The notes under the pieces were generated by a model. The model was not told the origin of the DNA. It ran no database searches and saw only the letters and a list, made by a program, of their open reading frames with translations. The position numbers and the translations under genes are program-made. A stretch of DNA of 64,000 bases from a virus: positions 1 to 64,000 of the IMG/VR virus record IMGVR_UViG_3300020281_000001; one strand, 5' to 3'. Shown here in pieces: positions 37,601 through 45,497 of this stretch (position 1 is the stretch's first letter; the number at the start of each line of letters is the position of its first letter).

Positions 37601-40600
37601 AAGGTTACAAAAAGATAAAATATTTGCTAAATTAGTAGCAAACAATATTAGCCCTACACAAGTTGATAAAGCAATTGAAGAGGGTAAATTACCTAAAGGT
37701 ACAAATAGATTATCTGGGCCTAAACTATATGAAAGACTTGATGTTACTGCAGAACAAGTTGCAGACTTTTTTACAAGTAAAAAACGTAATGCTTTTGCAG
37801 GTGTAATAGCTGAAAACTTAGTTAAAGACGCTTTACCAGAAGTTACAGCTGAAACAGAATCAAAACAAAGAAGAGCAAGAGCTGAAGAAGCACAAGGTAG
37901 AAAAGTATCAGAAAAAGATAGAGAACAATTATTAGAAAAAGTAGAACGAGATCCTGGTCTTAAATACTCTATAACTAAAGAAGCTAAAGAAATATTAAAA
38001 CTAGCCGCTGTTAAAGATAAGTATAATGATTTTAAAACTACAAATGATGTTGATATTTATATTGAAGATATAAAAAAATTAGCAAAATTATTTAAAACAG
38101 ATGATTATAATATATTAAATAGTAGTGTTCTTCAGTTTACAAAAGATGTTATTAAAGATCCTAAAATAAGAAAAGATTTAAGAGAAAAATTAAAAAAATT
38201 AAAATTAAAAGCAACAATAGGTAGAACTGCACCTAGTAAAACTTTTGGTAATAATCCTCAAACTTTATTAAAAAATATTAATAATTCAGAAAGAACTAAA
38301 AAATATAATGATAAACATCGTAAGGTTTTTATTGCTACAATTAAACAAATGAAAAAACTTATTGATAGTGATAAAAGTTTAGCTTTACCTTTAGTATATT
38401 TTATGGAAAATTCTATAAATGAAAGAACAAATCCTCTTTCATTAGGTGCAATGTTTTTAGGTGGAGATCTTAATGCTAAAAAAGTTAATAATAAGTTTTT
38501 TGAATATGATCATTCTTTTCCTCAAACACAAGCAATGAGGTTAATTATGGATGGTATTTTAACAAATAAAGGTAAAGATTTTCAAAAAAATTTAGACAGA
38601 GTTTTAGATAATTATTATTTAATAGCATTAAGTAAAGCTGATCAAAATAAAGTAAATAAATCTGGTCAAAGTAGAAAGTTAAGTGAAAATGAAAGATGGT
38701 TTGATAGACTTATTAAAGCCGATGTAGATTTAAGTAAATATAAGTATGCTGGGCCCGAATATGAAACCATACAAGATTTTATAAATGATGTTAAAATAAC
38801 ACCTGAATTAGCTAAATCAAAATTAGCTGCATCTAAATATAATGATAAAATATTACCACCTACAGATAGACTAAAAGGTTTGTATACTAACAATATGGTA
38901 TTAAATAAAATGGCTGAAGTTGATAACGCTAGTGTAAAAGAAGAATTACAGTTTAGTAAATCAGCTGATTTAAGTAAAGGTTTTAATGAAATACTAGAAA
39001 AGAAAACAGGTATTGCTGCAGATAAAACATATTCTAAAGTAAAAGCACAAGTAGTTGGTGCTAATAAAGGTAGATTTAATTTCTTTATACCACCATCAGC
39101 TGAAGATTTTGTAGGTTTATTATATAAAACATTAAGTAAAAATAAACTTGGTGATAGCCAAATGGCTTGGTATAAGGCACATTTATTAAATCCTTTTGCA
39201 AGAGCAATGGATAACTTAACTAGAGATAGAGTTGCTTTAATGAATGATTTTAAAGCATTAAAAAAAGAATTAAAAGTTGTACCTAAAACATTAAAGAAAA
39301 AAATACCAGGTGAAGGCTTTACACAAGAACAAGCAGTAAGAGTTTATATATGGGATCAACAAGCTATGGATATTCCAGGTATGGAAGAAGCAGATGTTAA
39401 AGAACTAGTAGACTTTGTAAATAGTAAACAAGATTTAAAATTGTTTGCTGACCAGTTAATTGCATTACAAAAAGGTGATTTATATGCTGCACCACGAGAA
39501 GGTTGGAATGCTGGTACTATTACAACTGATTTAATAGAAGGTATTAATACAACTAAAAGAGCAAAATATTTAGAAGTATGGCAACAAAATGTAGATGAAA
39601 TATTTAGCCAAGAAAACTTAAATAAGCTCGAAGCTATATATGGTAAAGGATATAGAGGTGCATTAGAAAATATACTTAAACGTATGCAAACTGGAAGAAA
39701 TAGAACTTTTCCAGGAGATTCATTAACAGGTAGATTTACAGATTGGTTAAGTAACTCTATTGGTGCTATTATGTTTTTTAATATGAGATCAGCTGTACTT
39801 CAAACAATATCTACAGTTAACTTTATAAATTTTAGAGACAATAATATTTTAGCAGCATCAAAAGCTTTTGCTAATCAACCACAGTTTTGGGCTGACTTTA
39901 AAAAATTATTTAATTCAGACTTTTTAGTAGATAGAAGAGCTGGTCTTAAGTTAAATGTACAAGAAGCTGATATTGCTGAGCTTGCTAAAAAAGGTGGTGT
40001 AAGAGGTGTTATTAGTGAATTATTAAGATTAGGATTTTTACCTACACAATTAGCAGATAGTTTTGCTATTGCATCTGGTGGTTCTACTTTTTATAGAAAT
40101 AGAATAAAAACTTTAGAAAAACAAGGGTTAACAGCTAAAGAAGCAGAAAAACAAGCATTTCAAGATTTTAGAGAAATTGCAGAAGAGTCTCAACAATCAA
40201 GTAGACCTGATAGAATTAGTCAACAACAAGCAGGACCATTAGGACGTATTATATTAGCTTTTCAAAATACTCCAATGCAATATGCTAGATTAATTAAAAA
40301 AGCCGCTAGTGATCTTAGAAATGGCCGAGGGGATGCAAAGACTAATATATCTAAAATATTGTATTATGGTTTTGTACAAAACTTAATATTTAACGCATTA
40401 CAACAAGCTGCTTTTGCTTTAGGTTTTGGTGATACCGAAGAAGAAGAAGAAAAAAGAGAGAAAAAATATAGTAGTATATTAAATAGTATGGCAGATAGTA
40501 TTATAAGAGGTACCGGTGTTGCTGGTGTTGTATTTGCTACTATAAAAAATACACTAATTAAATTAGAAAAAGAAAGTAAAAAGAAATCACCTAAATATCA

Positions 40601-40976
40601 AGATGCTGTATTAGAGCTAGCTCAAGCATCACCACCTTTAGGATCCAAAATAAGAAAAATACAGTCAGCAGGTAGATCTTATTCGTGGAATAAAAAAGAA
40701 ATGTTAGAAAAAGGCTGGTCTATAGATAATCCAGCTTATTTAGCAGCAGGTCAAGTTATAGCTGCAACAACCAACATACCACTAGATAGAGCATTTAAAA
40801 AAATTGATAATATTAGAAACTCAAGTAGATCAGATTTAGAAGCTTGGCAAAGAATAGCTTTAATAGCAGGTTGGTCTGATTGGGATTTAGGTATTAAAGA
40901 TGTTAAAACTAAGTCTAAAAAAACCAAAAAAACAAAACGTATAATAAAGAAAAAATCTAAAAAGAAAAAATTTTAA
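34653..40976 (+). CDS. Giant polyvalent ejection protein with zincin motif, 2107 aa
   Basis: The N terminus carries two repeats of L-Y-N-x-L...Y-T-G-x-F-x-Q-F (residues about 5-27 and 32-54), a short unit common in phage ejection proteins. A zinc-metallopeptidase motif HELLH spans residues 625-629 (VGSHELLHGIL). Residues about 480-575 and 900-1150 are charged and helical. Near 1290 an EYDHSFPQTQAM stretch resembles a small nuclease-like core, though this is weak. The C-terminal third (MFFNMRSAVLQTISTVNF, AFQNTPMQYARLIKKAA) resembles large polyvalent-protein associated domains. It is probably ejected into the host with the DNA, like T7 gp16. The last 30 residues are Lys-rich. Confidence 0.75.
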   Translation: MKELYNSLYNQGLYTGTFEQFQSDYGGENYQELYNKLNDNDYYTGSFDQFNIDYDPNITEKEETITAEVDDKTKDGVSEIKINGNITTRNSAANTINAIENIEDFNKLNIEINNDNEISNLYTQKQKDLEQKDINIFKSFGAYAGSGISKFFEGLGETQDALIYGAATLFNPDMDKEEKLLLKDSIKKGYITPSYSARIPTQELENATKFFDNYKRKTESKNILDAVDKGNYLEAAELTVGGALESIPSIALVFGGGGGLTLLATSVSGNKFAEEFENNPDESLGTLYANAAGTGIVESSFELVTRGLLKQAGIIGGVKGKDVAQQFLKDGAKDLVKKVGWFAGATGAEGLSEASTELATMYIDAYGIPIAGGLGSIGGLNRKSDFTVDFSEGKYGEGIVRLFDSFMIGSFVGGNFQSVAAVGNTRSAARNRAETLLTPASIKKIYADGATQLSEIYKDLNNPDISVQAKKILQQKAEQIEQDIARVKKETSKALNNLTKDELIENFKYVEQIQKNVEAYNSLPDKRKSTGRILRKNIQEAQQAQQDLFEQAAQRELQKNIEFAKTQSEEVTGRKTKIIETFEEVRKEYGDEAAATNAFFDPSTGDIVINKEIASKTKAVSVGSHELLHGILQQLSLSDPSIITGEGGFLETLNDNQRQVLEKRIKDNGYTKKYLKANPDEYLTQFSDAINENEIVFEENLFTKIGNIFTPILRRLGFNKIKFNTGKDVYDFMKEYNKSIKQGKLTGAIKEVLPDKTKTKKGGLKFSRSADIDALVGPKTDGQYTLTKAEWDAGKADETLSKVFPKLQGLIESKIPIDRPPGFSQEDFVSGTVEELIPHIRNFNPEQNNSLSGWINSQLQNKIGNVFKKGEAATKEVFEDDVTEARGVTEVQETVEEVTPETQTASKLRKIVGVERKRGLEIARNIVKGKLPDLSDKKLRSQINRQARDEYLTEIRDLLNDLTDNQKLEIVKTLPIQDLVKLERLQKDKIFAKLVANNISPTQVDKAIEEGKLPKGTNRLSGPKLYERLDVTAEQVADFFTSKKRNAFAGVIAENLVKDALPEVTAETESKQRRARAEEAQGRKVSEKDREQLLEKVERDPGLKYSITKEAKEILKLAAVKDKYNDFKTTNDVDIYIEDIKKLAKLFKTDDYNILNSSVLQFTKDVIKDPKIRKDLREKLKKLKLKATIGRTAPSKTFGNNPQTLLKNINNSERTKKYNDKHRKVFIATIKQMKKLIDSDKSLALPLVYFMENSINERTNPLSLGAMFLGGDLNAKKVNNKFFEYDHSFPQTQAMRLIMDGILTNKGKDFQKNLDRVLDNYYLIALSKADQNKVNKSGQSRKLSENERWFDRLIKADVDLSKYKYAGPEYETIQDFINDVKITPELAKSKLAASKYNDKILPPTDRLKGLYTNNMVLNKMAEVDNASVKEELQFSKSADLSKGFNEILEKKTGIAADKTYSKVKAQVVGANKGRFNFFIPPSAEDFVGLLYKTLSKNKLGDSQMAWYKAHLLNPFARAMDNLTRDRVALMNDFKALKKELKVVPKTLKKKIPGEGFTQEQAVRVYIWDQQAMDIPGMEEADVKELVDFVNSKQDLKLFADQLIALQKGDLYAAPREGWNAGTITTDLIEGINTTKRAKYLEVWQQNVDEIFSQENLNKLEAIYGKGYRGALENILKRMQTGRNRTFPGDSLTGRFTDWLSNSIGAIMFFNMRSAVLQTISTVNFINFRDNNILAASKAFANQPQFWADFKKLFNSDFLVDRRAGLKLNVQEADIAELAKKGGVRGVISELLRLGFLPTQLADSFAIASGGSTFYRNRIKTLEKQGLTAKEAEKQAFQDFREIAEESQQSSRPDRISQQQAGPLGRIILAFQNTPMQYARLIKKAASDLRNGRGDAKTNISKILYYGFVQNLIFNALQQAAFALGFGDTEEEEEKREKKYSSILNSMADSIIRGTGVAGVVFATIKNTLIKLEKESKKKSPKYQDAVLELAQASPPLGSKIRKIQSAGRSYSWNKKEMLEKGWSIDNPAYLAAGQVIAATTNIPLDRAFKKIDNIRNSSRSDLEAWQRIALIAGWSDWDLGIKDVKTKSKKTKKTKRIIKKKSKKKKF

Positions 40977-41390
40977 ATGATAAAAAACGGAAGACAAAAA
41001 GACATAAGACATTACGTAGGTGCAATAGGTATATTTATATTTGTTGTAGGTATATTAACATTTTTATCGTTTCATGAAATACCTACAGTAAATAAAGATA
41101 TTATTGTATCTATTATAGGTATGATCGTCGGTAGCTTGTCCGTTGTAATTATGACAGTTATAGGACGAAACCCAGATGAAGTTAACGAACTTAAAAAAGC
41201 TAACGAAGGTTTAACTTCTAAAGTTGAGCATTTAGTACAACAAAAAGATGAGTTAGAAAAAATGCTTATAACAGTACAAACTAATATAATAGATCAATTA
41301 ACTATGTTAGGATCAAATGCTTTTGATACTATATATCATCCGAAAAAATGTGTATGTGGTAAACAAAGCTGTAAATGTGAAGGAGAATAA
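40977..41390 (+). CDS. Two-TM membrane protein with coiled coil, holin/spanin-like
   Basis: A 137-residue protein. Two hydrophobic helices (VGAIGIFIFVVGILTFL and VSIIGMIVGSLSVVIMTVIG) span about residues 14-30 and 44-63. A coiled coil (KKANEGLTSKVEHLVQQKDE) and a Cys-rich end (CVCGKQSCKC) follow. Its position before small basic genes and the M15 peptidase suggests a lysis role. The CxC pair could bind metal or form disulphides. It abuts the giant gene by one base. Confidence 0.65.
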   Translation: MIKNGRQKDIRHYVGAIGIFIFVVGILTFLSFHEIPTVNKDIIVSIIGMIVGSLSVVIMTVIGRNPDEVNELKKANEGLTSKVEHLVQQKDELEKMLITVQTNIIDQLTMLGSNAFDTIYHPKKCVCGKQSCKCEGE

Positions 41391-41392
41391 TT

Positions 41393-41677
41393 ATGGCATA
41401 TAAAAATCCAATAAATATTACAGAAAAAGCTTATGAAAAATCTAATAGAAAGATGCGTAGTGAGCATAAAAAAGATACTGGTAGAACATTAGGTACTAGA
41501 CAAACTAGTGGTAAAGGTAAACGTAGAGTTTCTTTTGCTTGTAGATTTGCAGGTATGAAAGCTAGTATGACAGATAAAAGTGGTGGACCGAGCAAATATG
41601 CTATGGCATTAAAAAAATGGGGTTTTGCTAATAGAAGTGAAGCTCGTAGTTTTTGTAATAAAAATAAAGAAAAATAA
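41393..41677 (+). CDS. Small basic protein of a marine-phage family, 94 aa
   Basis: A lysine/arginine-rich protein with the core VSFACRFAGMKASMTDKSGG, PSKYAMALKKWGFANRSEAR and a final SFCNKNK. This FACRFAGMK...LKKWGF...FC arrangement recurs in small proteins of marine phages and bacteria (family name not certain). Two cysteines are conserved in position. It starts 2 bp after the previous stop. Function unknown; DNA binding is a guess from charge. Confidence 0.65.
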   Translation: MAYKNPINITEKAYEKSNRKMRSEHKKDTGRTLGTRQTSGKGKRRVSFACRFAGMKASMTDKSGGPSKYAMALKKWGFANRSEARSFCNKNKEK

Positions 41678-41678
41678 A

Positions 41679-41822
41679 ATGGGAAAAATAAGTGGACCTT
41701 GTAAAGCAGCGGCTAAAAGAAAATTTAAAGTTTGGCCAAGTGCGTATGCTTCTGGATGGGGTGTAAGATGTACTAAAGCTGGTGGGCCTGGTAAAATGGG
41801 TAAATCAAAAAAGAAAAAGTAA
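41679..41822 (+). CDS. Very basic 47-aa protein
   Basis: The ATG at 41679 gives MGKISGPCKAAAKRKFKVWP and SAYASGWGVRCTKAGG with a lysine tail. The KFKVWPSAYAS motif is widespread in tiny phage-encoded basic proteins. The longer in-frame ORF from 41625 would lie inside the preceding gene and is not chosen. The stop overlaps the next ATG by one base (TAATG). Function unknown. Confidence 0.65.
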   Translation: MGKISGPCKAAAKRKFKVWPSAYASGWGVRCTKAGGPGKMGKSKKKK

Positions 41823-41941
41823 TGGATAAAAATTTAAAATCAGTTGTAGCTGAATTAAAAAAAGCATCACGTATGCATGCTGCTCAAGCAAAAAAAATTG
41901 AAAAGCATATTAAAGCTATGCAAAAATCATATAAAAAATAA
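41822..41941 (+). CDS. Lysine-rich 39-aa helical peptide
   Basis: The ORF reads MDKNLKSVVAELKKASRMHA and ends AMQKSYKK, a single amphipathic basic helix. TAATG overlaps with both neighbours make it part of a strict chain of tiny genes. No family recognised. Coding status is supported by the packing and consistent strand. Confidence 0.6.
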   Translation: MDKNLKSVVAELKKASRMHAAQAKKIEKHIKAMQKSYKK

Positions 41942-42033
41942 TGGGATATAAAAGTGCTGCTCAACGAAAAGCTGTACACGCTAAGAAAGCCGAGCAAAAA
42001 AAGAAAAAGAAAAGAAAAAGAAAAAGAAAATAA
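41941..42033 (+). CDS. Poly-Lys/Arg 30-aa peptide
   Basis: The ORF reads MGYKSAAQRKAVHAKKAEQK and ends in a run of ten Lys/Arg residues. It starts within the stop of the previous gene. The Q-R-K-A-V-H-A-K pattern is seen in other small phage peptides from memory. The composition would suit nucleic acid binding. Short, so coding status rests on gene packing. Confidence 0.5.
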   Translation: MGYKSAAQRKAVHAKKAEQKKKKKRKRKRK

Positions 42034-42035
42034 TC

Positions 42036-42404
42036 ATGGCATATAACCAACCGTCTTCACCTTTTACTTGTTGGGAAGGATACGAAAGAGTACCAGGTAC
42101 GTCTGAGTTTTCTAAAGGTAGTTGTAGAAAAATATCTTCTAGTAATTCACCGGCTACAAAAAAACAAAAAGGTGGTGGTACAACTAAAACTTGTTTGCCT
42201 TACTCTAAAATTAAAAACATGAGTAAAGAACAAAGACAAAAGCTTATTAATGCTAAAAAAGCATCAGGAGCAAAAGGTAAATATAAAAGATCATCTAAAA
42301 CAAATGTTAAAGGCGCAAGAAAAAAAGGTGCTACATTAAGAGATTGGTTTGAAAAAGAAGACTGGAGAAGAGTAGATGATCCTAGTAAAAAATGTGGAGA
42401 ATGA
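42036..42404 (+). CDS. Basic protein with C-terminal LRDWF...DWRRVDDPS motif
   Basis: A 122-residue protein. The N terminus is Cys-containing (FTCWEGYERVPGTSEFSKGS). The centre is a Lys/Ser/Gly-rich basic linker, and the end ATLRDWFEKEDWRRVDDPSK plus KCG is a conserved tail in marine phage and host-associated small proteins. Three or four cysteines are present. It overlaps the M15 peptidase start by ATGA. Function unknown; family pattern recognised but not named with certainty. Confidence 0.65.
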   Translation: MAYNQPSSPFTCWEGYERVPGTSEFSKGSCRKISSSNSPATKKQKGGGTTKTCLPYSKIKNMSKEQRQKLINAKKASGAKGKYKRSSKTNVKGARKKGATLRDWFEKEDWRRVDDPSKKCGE

Positions 42405-42754
42405 AATATTTTACAATAACAGAGTTTGATTCACCAGATGTAGTTGGTAGTGGTAAATTAATGAATGAAGATTTTTTAGAAAAATTAGATTTAGTAAGAG
42501 CTAAGTTTGATAAACCTATAAAAATAAACAGTGGTGTAAGAACAGAAGAACATAATAAAAAAGTAGGAGGAAAATATAATTCTTCACATCTAACAGGTTA
42601 TGCAGCTGATTTACATTGTAATAATTCTAAAGATAGATATGAATTGTTAATATGTTTATTAGATGTAGGTTTCAATAGAATAGGTATAGGTAATACCTTT
42701 ATACATGTAGATTCAGATCCGGAAAAAACAAAAAATGTGATTTGGACATATTAA
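42401..42754 (+). CDS. Peptidase M15-family endolysin
   Basis: I start at ATG 42401 (MKYFTITEFDSPDVVG), which overlaps the previous stop by 4 bp; an upstream ATG at 42392 adds only MWR. The 117-residue protein has the M15 zinc motifs: SSHLTGYAADLH (S-x-H-x-x-G-x-A-x-D) near residue 65 and FIHVD near residue 105. INSGVRTEEHN precedes them. It would cleave peptide cross-bridges of peptidoglycan at lysis. It ends the rightward genes, 55 bp before a strong terminator hairpin. Confidence 0.85.
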   Translation: MKYFTITEFDSPDVVGSGKLMNEDFLEKLDLVRAKFDKPIKINSGVRTEEHNKKVGGKYNSSHLTGYAADLHCNNSKDRYELLICLLDVGFNRIGIGNTFIHVDSDPEKTKNVIWTY

Positions 42755-42806
42755 ATTAGAAAAAGGAACACGATAAAATGGGATTCCACCCCCAAAGTTC
42801 CTGCAT

Positions 42807-42840
42807 AAAGGGAGGTCTTAATTGATCTCCCTTTATTATT
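42807..42840. terminator. Bidirectional terminator between convergent gene blocks
   Basis: AAAGGGAGGTC (42807-42817) pairs with GATCTCCCTTT (42824-42834), an 11-bp stem with one G-T pair and a 6-base loop. A/T-rich runs sit on both sides. The rightward M15 gene ends at 42754 and the leftward nrdA ends at 42841, so it is placed to stop both transcripts. Its sequence resembles the hairpin at 22583. Confidence 0.8.
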
Positions 42841-44559
42841 TTAACCATCACAAGCTAAACAGTTTTCATCCATAGCAGAAGCAGCAATATCACCTCTAAG
42901 AACTGATTCAGTTCTCATATAATATAAAGTTTTAATACCTTTTTTCCATGCATCAAAATGTACTTTATTAATCCATTTAGGTGTTGCTTCAGAAGGAAAA
43001 GCTAAGTTTAAAGATACAGATTGATCAACATACTGTTGTCTTAGTCCTGCTTGATTAATTAATTCTAATTGATTTATTTCTTTAAATGTTTTAAAAACTT
43101 CTTTAGCCGATACGCCGTTAGTAAAGACAATAGAATCAAGCTCATCAATACCTTGGACTGAACCACCATCTTCCAAAATTTTATCCCAAACTTCACTTGT
43201 ATTTAATTTATGTTTTCTTAATAACTTTATTAATGTAGGGTTTTTTCTTATAAATGTACCTTTAGCTGATTGTTCTGTAAAAACATTAGCTGCCCATGGT
43301 TCAACACCGGGTGATATATTACCAGATAATTTAGAATTACTTACTGTTGGGGCTATAGCTCTAAGATGAGTATTTCGCATACCAGTTCCTACACACCATA
43401 AAGGTTCTCCATAAGTTTCAGCTAAGTTTCTACTTGCTCGATCAGATTCTATTTTTATTTGACTAAATATTTTTCTAGTTTCATACTGTGCTAACAAACC
43501 TTCAAAAGGTATATTTTTTTCTTGTAAATATGTATGCCAACCTAATACACCTAAACCTAAAGCTCTACCTTTTTCAGCAGATCTTACAGAGTTTTCAAAA
43601 CCTATTTTACCTTTAGCTTTTTGTATAAACTCTTCTAATACACCATCTAAAAACCATATTGAATCATATATAATATTAGTGTTTTTCCATTCATCATATT
43701 TTGCTAAGTTTAAACTAGATAAACAACAAACAAAACTATGAGATTCATCTGTTTGTAATACTATTTCACTACATATATTAGTCATATGTACTTTTAAACT
43801 GTTTTTCTTATATGCTTCTGGATTAGCTTTGTTTGTATTTCCTTTAAATAGGATATATGGCTCTCCAGTTGCTTTACGTTTTTGGAGTAACTTACTCCAT
43901 TTATTTCTTGCTTGTTTATCTCCTTGTTCAAGTCTTCGCATAAACTTATCCCCAATGACAGCACACTGGTGCAAGTTAAGAGATTGTCTATTGACATCTC
44001 CTTTAGGTTCTCTAATTTCCAACCACTCGAGGAAATCACTATGTTCAATATTGATATTAACGCTTGCAGCTCCTCTTCTAACGGAGCCTTGATTGGTTGC
44101 GAGTATAGTTGAGTCGTATATTTTGCAAAAAGGGACAACACCGTCAGAAGTTCCATTACCTGTAATTTTAGATCCGGCAGGGCGTATCATATTAATGCCT
44201 ATACCTACACCGCCGCCGTGTTTTGCAAGTAGCATCATTTCTAAATTTTTCTTTCCTATATCATTTATACTATCAGCAACATCAATACCAAAGCAGCTTA
44301 TTGGTAAACCTCTATCTGTACCTGTGTTTGATAATACAGGTGAAGCTAAACAAAGCCAACCGTTCCATATATATTCAAAAAATCTATCAGCTAGCTCTGG
44401 TTTATATAAACGTCTTGCTACTGTTTTAGCTACACGCATATAAGCATCACGCGGTGATTCACCATTAAATAAATATCCTCCTGATATTGTTTGTTTGTAT
44501 ATATCATTATTACCCCAAGAAGGATAGTCTTCACCCTTTACCCAATTATTATTCCACAT
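42841..44559 (-). CDS. nrdA: Ribonucleotide reductase class I, large subunit
   Basis: A 572-residue NrdA-type protein that reduces NDPs to dNDPs for phage DNA synthesis. Catalytic features are visible: Cys89 (LPISCFGI), the N-x-C-x-E triad (TNICSEIV), the second redox Cys (VCCLSSLNL), the radical-transfer Tyr pair (TLYYMRT) and the C-terminal Cys pair (CLACDG). No N-terminal ATP cone is present, so the activity-site domain of cellular enzymes is lacking. Bases about 43880-44220 have higher G+C. It overlaps the upstream secreted-protein gene by 11 bp. Confidence 0.92.
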   Translation of the reverse strand: MWNNNWVKGEDYPSWGNNDIYKQTISGGYLFNGESPRDAYMRVAKTVARRLYKPELADRFFEYIWNGWLCLASPVLSNTGTDRGLPISCFGIDVADSINDIGKKNLEMMLLAKHGGGVGIGINMIRPAGSKITGNGTSDGVVPFCKIYDSTILATNQGSVRRGAASVNINIEHSDFLEWLEIREPKGDVNRQSLNLHQCAVIGDKFMRRLEQGDKQARNKWSKLLQKRKATGEPYILFKGNTNKANPEAYKKNSLKVHMTNICSEIVLQTDESHSFVCCLSSLNLAKYDEWKNTNIIYDSIWFLDGVLEEFIQKAKGKIGFENSVRSAEKGRALGLGVLGWHTYLQEKNIPFEGLLAQYETRKIFSQIKIESDRASRNLAETYGEPLWCVGTGMRNTHLRAIAPTVSNSKLSGNISPGVEPWAANVFTEQSAKGTFIRKNPTLIKLLRKHKLNTSEVWDKILEDGGSVQGIDELDSIVFTNGVSAKEVFKTFKEINQLELINQAGLRQQYVDQSVSLNLAFPSEATPKWINKVHFDAWKKGIKTLYYMRTESVLRGDIAASAMDENCLACDG

Positions 44560-44923
44560 GGTTTAAATTTAAAGTTGCTTTTGTTAATTCTGCCATAGTA
44601 TTTATATCACCAGTATAAGTAGCTATTATTTTTTTATTTTCTAACATGCGATATGTTATGTTTACTTTCCACCTATTATCATGATTTATAAGTTTAGTAT
44701 CAATAGCGTAATCGCTTGTTATTTTAACTATTTTTTCTACTACAGCTGAAGGATCTCCAAAACTAAAAGTGTATATTTCTAATATATCATCTTTTTCATT
44801 ATATGTAAAAACTTTATACCAGTATGAATGTGGTGTAGACCATATACCTTCAAACTTTTGTAAAGGACTTTGACTGAATAAAGTTGTTGTAAAAAATAAA
44901 AATAATATTATTAAATTTTTCAT
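44549..44923 (-). CDS. Secreted protein with flavobacterial-type signal peptide
   Basis: A 124-residue protein beginning MKNLIILFLFFTTTLFSQSP: a short basic start, hydrophobic core and F-S-Q cleavage end, a form very common in Flavobacteriia. The mature part (KFEGIWSTPHSYWYKVFTYN...EIYTFSFGD) looks like a small lipocalin- or DUF-like beta barrel. It would be exported to the periplasm. In a phage this may be host-derived. It shares one base with the next upstream gene and overlaps nrdA by 11 bp. Confidence 0.7.
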   Translation of the reverse strand: MKNLIILFLFFTTTLFSQSPLQKFEGIWSTPHSYWYKVFTYNEKDDILEIYTFSFGDPSAVVEKIVKITSDYAIDTKLINHDNRWKVNITYRMLENKKIIATYTGDINTMAELTKATLNLNHVE

Positions 44924-45150
44924 TATGTTTCTAATTTTTTTTCATTTGATTTATCTTGTAGTTTTTTCATTTTTTCTACAAGTTTATTCCACTCATCTTC
45001 ACCCATAAACATTTGTAAAGAGCTTAGTGTTCCATTAGCTAAAGTTTCTAATTTAGAAACATCTTGTATTAATCTTTGTAATACCCTGCTAATAGCTTGT
45101 ATTTTTTTATCTGTTTCATTTAATTTACCTATTAATTTACTTTCTTTCAT
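44923..45150 (-). CDS. Coiled-coil hypothetical protein, 75 aa
   Basis: A helical, charged protein (MKESKLIGKLNETDKKIQAI) with a central LQRLIQDVSKLETLANGTLS and an end rich in Lys and Glu. It has no TM segment. It is coupled by overlap on both sides within the nrd operon. No family recognised; it might be a small chaperone or anchor. Confidence 0.6.
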   Translation of the reverse strand: MKESKLIGKLNETDKKIQAISRVLQRLIQDVSKLETLANGTLSSLQMFMGEDEWNKLVEKMKKLQDKSNEKKLET

Positions 45151-45497
45151 TGCATTGAATATATTGTGTAACCTACAATTACATTAACATTTACTAAAAC
45201 TAAATTCCATTGTTTTGCTACCCACACTTGAGGTATGGAAATTAAACCTCCTAAAATATAACAAACTACACCTATATTTCCTTGTGGTAATAAATAAGGG
45301 CCTATCATAATAAAAGCTGTACCCATATATCCTAATCTATTTGCTATTCTTTCTTTTGCACTTAATCTTCTATCATGCACTAATAATCTTAAAAAAGATC
45401 TTTTCCATCTAAACTCACAACGCATACAAGTTTTTTTATATTCGTGTTTAAATTTAGAATCTTTTTTTGTTTTTTTACATATATTACAAGTTCTCAT
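45147..45497 (-). CDS. Zinc-ribbon membrane protein
   Basis: A 116-residue protein with an N-terminal C-x2-C...C-x2-C zinc ribbon (CNICKKTKKDSKF and CMRCEFRWK). Two or three membrane helices follow (LGYMGTAFIMIGPYLL, IGVVCYILGGLISIPQ and VLVNVNVIVGYTIY). The ribbon-plus-TM form is unusual in early phage genes and may target a membrane complex. It overlaps both neighbours by a few bases. Function unknown. Confidence 0.65.
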   Translation of the reverse strand: MRTCNICKKTKKDSKFKHEYKKTCMRCEFRWKRSFLRLLVHDRRLSAKERIANRLGYMGTAFIMIGPYLLPQGNIGVVCYILGGLISIPQVWVAKQWNLVLVNVNVIVGYTIYSMQ

